In this document: in pieces, positions 62,792-64,000 of the stretch
Numbering within the stretch: position 1 is the stretch's first letter
Layout of the letters: each line of letters starts with the position of its first letter
From: Mesorhizobium sp.
GTDB lineage: Bacteria; Pseudomonadota; Alphaproteobacteria; Rhizobiales; Rhizobiaceae
DNA: 64,000 bases
Direction of reading: 5' to 3'
Assembly: GCF_004962245.1 (NCBI RefSeq)
Contig: NZ_SUHQ01000023.1
Location: 7,501 to 71,500 of the forward strand
The notes under the pieces: model-generated
What the model saw: only the letters and a program-made list of their open reading frames with translations
The model's database searches: none
Told to the model about the DNA's origin: nothing
Program-made: the position numbers and the translations under genes

Positions 62792-64000
62792 ATGACGGAA
62801 CGACCCACCTTCACCAGCGATCGCAGCCTGGCCGGGCGCCTTGCCCTGAGCCGGTTGGCAACGCGGGTCTCGATGACGGTCGAGCGTGGCTGGCCGTTGC
62901 TGCTTCCGCTGGTCATTGTTGCCAGCCTGTTCCTCAGCGTCTCGTGGCTTGGCCTCTTCCTTCTGCTGCCCGATACGGCGCGCATCGGCCTCCTGGCAGT
63001 GTTCGGCATCGCAGCCCTTGCCGCGCTCTATCCCCTGAGCTTCTTCCGGGTGCCGTCCAGCGCCGAGATCGACCGGCGCATCGAGGCGGCCAACCAATTG
63101 CTGCACAGCCCGGTGCTGGTGCAGACCGACCGGCCGAGCGGCCGGGAAAGCATTTTTTCGCAAGCGCTGTGGCGCGAGCACCAGAAACGCATGGCCGAAA
63201 AACTCGGCAACCTCGGTGGCGACCTGCCGCGCACGCGGGTTCCAGAGCGCGATCCGTGGGGGCTGCGCGCGGTGGCGGCGCTTCTGTTGGTCACCGCCTT
63301 TGCCTTCTCCTTCGGACCGTCGGGCGGCCGCATCGCAGACGGGTTCAGTGCCCACGCGGCGCGTGACGCCGTGCCGCCGCGCATCGACGCCTGGGTGACG
63401 CCGCCGGCTTACACCGGCAGGCCGCCGGTCTTCCTCACCGCCCCAGCCGTCGCCAACCCGGTCGCCGCCAGCCCGGCCCTCGCCAACAATGGCAATCAGG
63501 CGGCGTCCGCCTTCACCGTTCCGGAAGGCAGCGATGTCTCGCTGCGCGTCACCGGCGGTTCGGGCGAGGAAACGCTGAGCTACGCCGACGCCGGCGGCAA
63601 CGCCCGCACCATCGAGCCGACCGGGCAACAGGCCGACACGACCAAGGCGGCGGCAACCCCGGCGACGCCCTCCACAGTACGCCAGTTCACCGGAAAGCTG
63701 ACGGCCAACGGCACGCTGACGCTGAAATCGGGCGATGACGAACTCGGTCAATGGGCTTTCGCGGTGATCCCGGACAAGCCGCCGCAGATCCGCTTCGTCG
63801 GCGAGCCGAAACGCGCTGCCAACGGCACATTCGAACTCAACTATCAGATCGAAGACGACTATGGCGCGGCCACCGCCAAGGCGGATTTCGCGTTGGCCGA
63901 CCCACCGGCGCCGAATGCGCATCCGCTCTATGGCCCGCCCGAAATGCCGCTGTCGCTGCCGCGCCGCGGCGCCAAGGGGAATGCAGCCAAGACCACGAAG
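62792..64000 (+). CDS. TIGR02302/DUF4175-like membrane protein, 3' partial at window edge
   Basis: Manual translation MTERPTFTSDRSLAGRLALSRLATRVSMTVERGWPLLLPLVIVASLFLSVSWLGLFLLLPD... open to the right edge; not in the supplied ORF track. Confidence 0.85.
   Translation, partial: MTERPTFTSDRSLAGRLALSRLATRVSMTVERGWPLLLPLVIVASLFLSVSWLGLFLLLPDTARIGLLAVFGIAALAALYPLSFFRVPSSAEIDRRIEAANQLLHSPVLVQTDRPSGRESIFSQALWREHQKRMAEKLGNLGGDLPRTRVPERDPWGLRAVAALLLVTAFAFSFGPSGGRIADGFSAHAARDAVPPRIDAWVTPPAYTGRPPVFLTAPAVANPVAASPALANNGNQAASAFTVPEGSDVSLRVTGGSGEETLSYADAGGNARTIEPTGQQADTTKAAATPATPSTVRQFTGKLTANGTLTLKSGDDELGQWAFAVIPDKPPQIRFVGEPKRAANGTFELNYQIEDDYGAATAKADFALADPPAPNAHPLYGPPEMPLSLPRRGAKGNAAKTTK

Noticed and set aside
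62699-63922. 407-aa minus-strand ORF
   Set aside because: Antisense shadow of the DUF4175-like gene at 62792

Overview
Gene-dense, high-GC chromosomal window, most likely Mesorhizobium-like (Rhizobiales, Alphaproteobacteria). This is inferred from gene content, neighbourhoods (prmC-prfA-ptsP-lysC, DUF1178/nitrilase/grxC/comF, argJ/PPIase/secA, etfBA-hbd, ugpBAEC, argH/lysA) and recognisable rhizobial intergenic repeats. Most of it is housekeeping. I found no CRISPR array, prophage, IS transposase or rRNA, and one tRNA (tRNA-Leu, CAA). I did not find a convincing new multi-gene system. The most interesting signals are: (1) a two-component flavin monooxygenase locus whose LLM oxygenase is broken by an apparent 1-nt deletion, next to a perfect 25-bp palindrome facing a divergent winged-helix regulator; (2) several families of dispersed fold-back repeats whose ends repeatedly overlap or abut stop codons and whose stems show apparent compensatory changes; (3) a perfect 66-bp inverted repeat; (4) a perfect CtrA-type box upstream of an uncharacterised TM protein next to an orphan Flp pilin; (5) an ECF sigma/NrsF pair with an autoregulatory-looking promoter; (6) hairpins between the solute-binding-protein gene and the permease genes in both ABC operons; (7) a large ORF at the right edge (DUF4175/TIGR02302-like) absent from the ORF track. 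All product names come from reading the translations; no database search was run.
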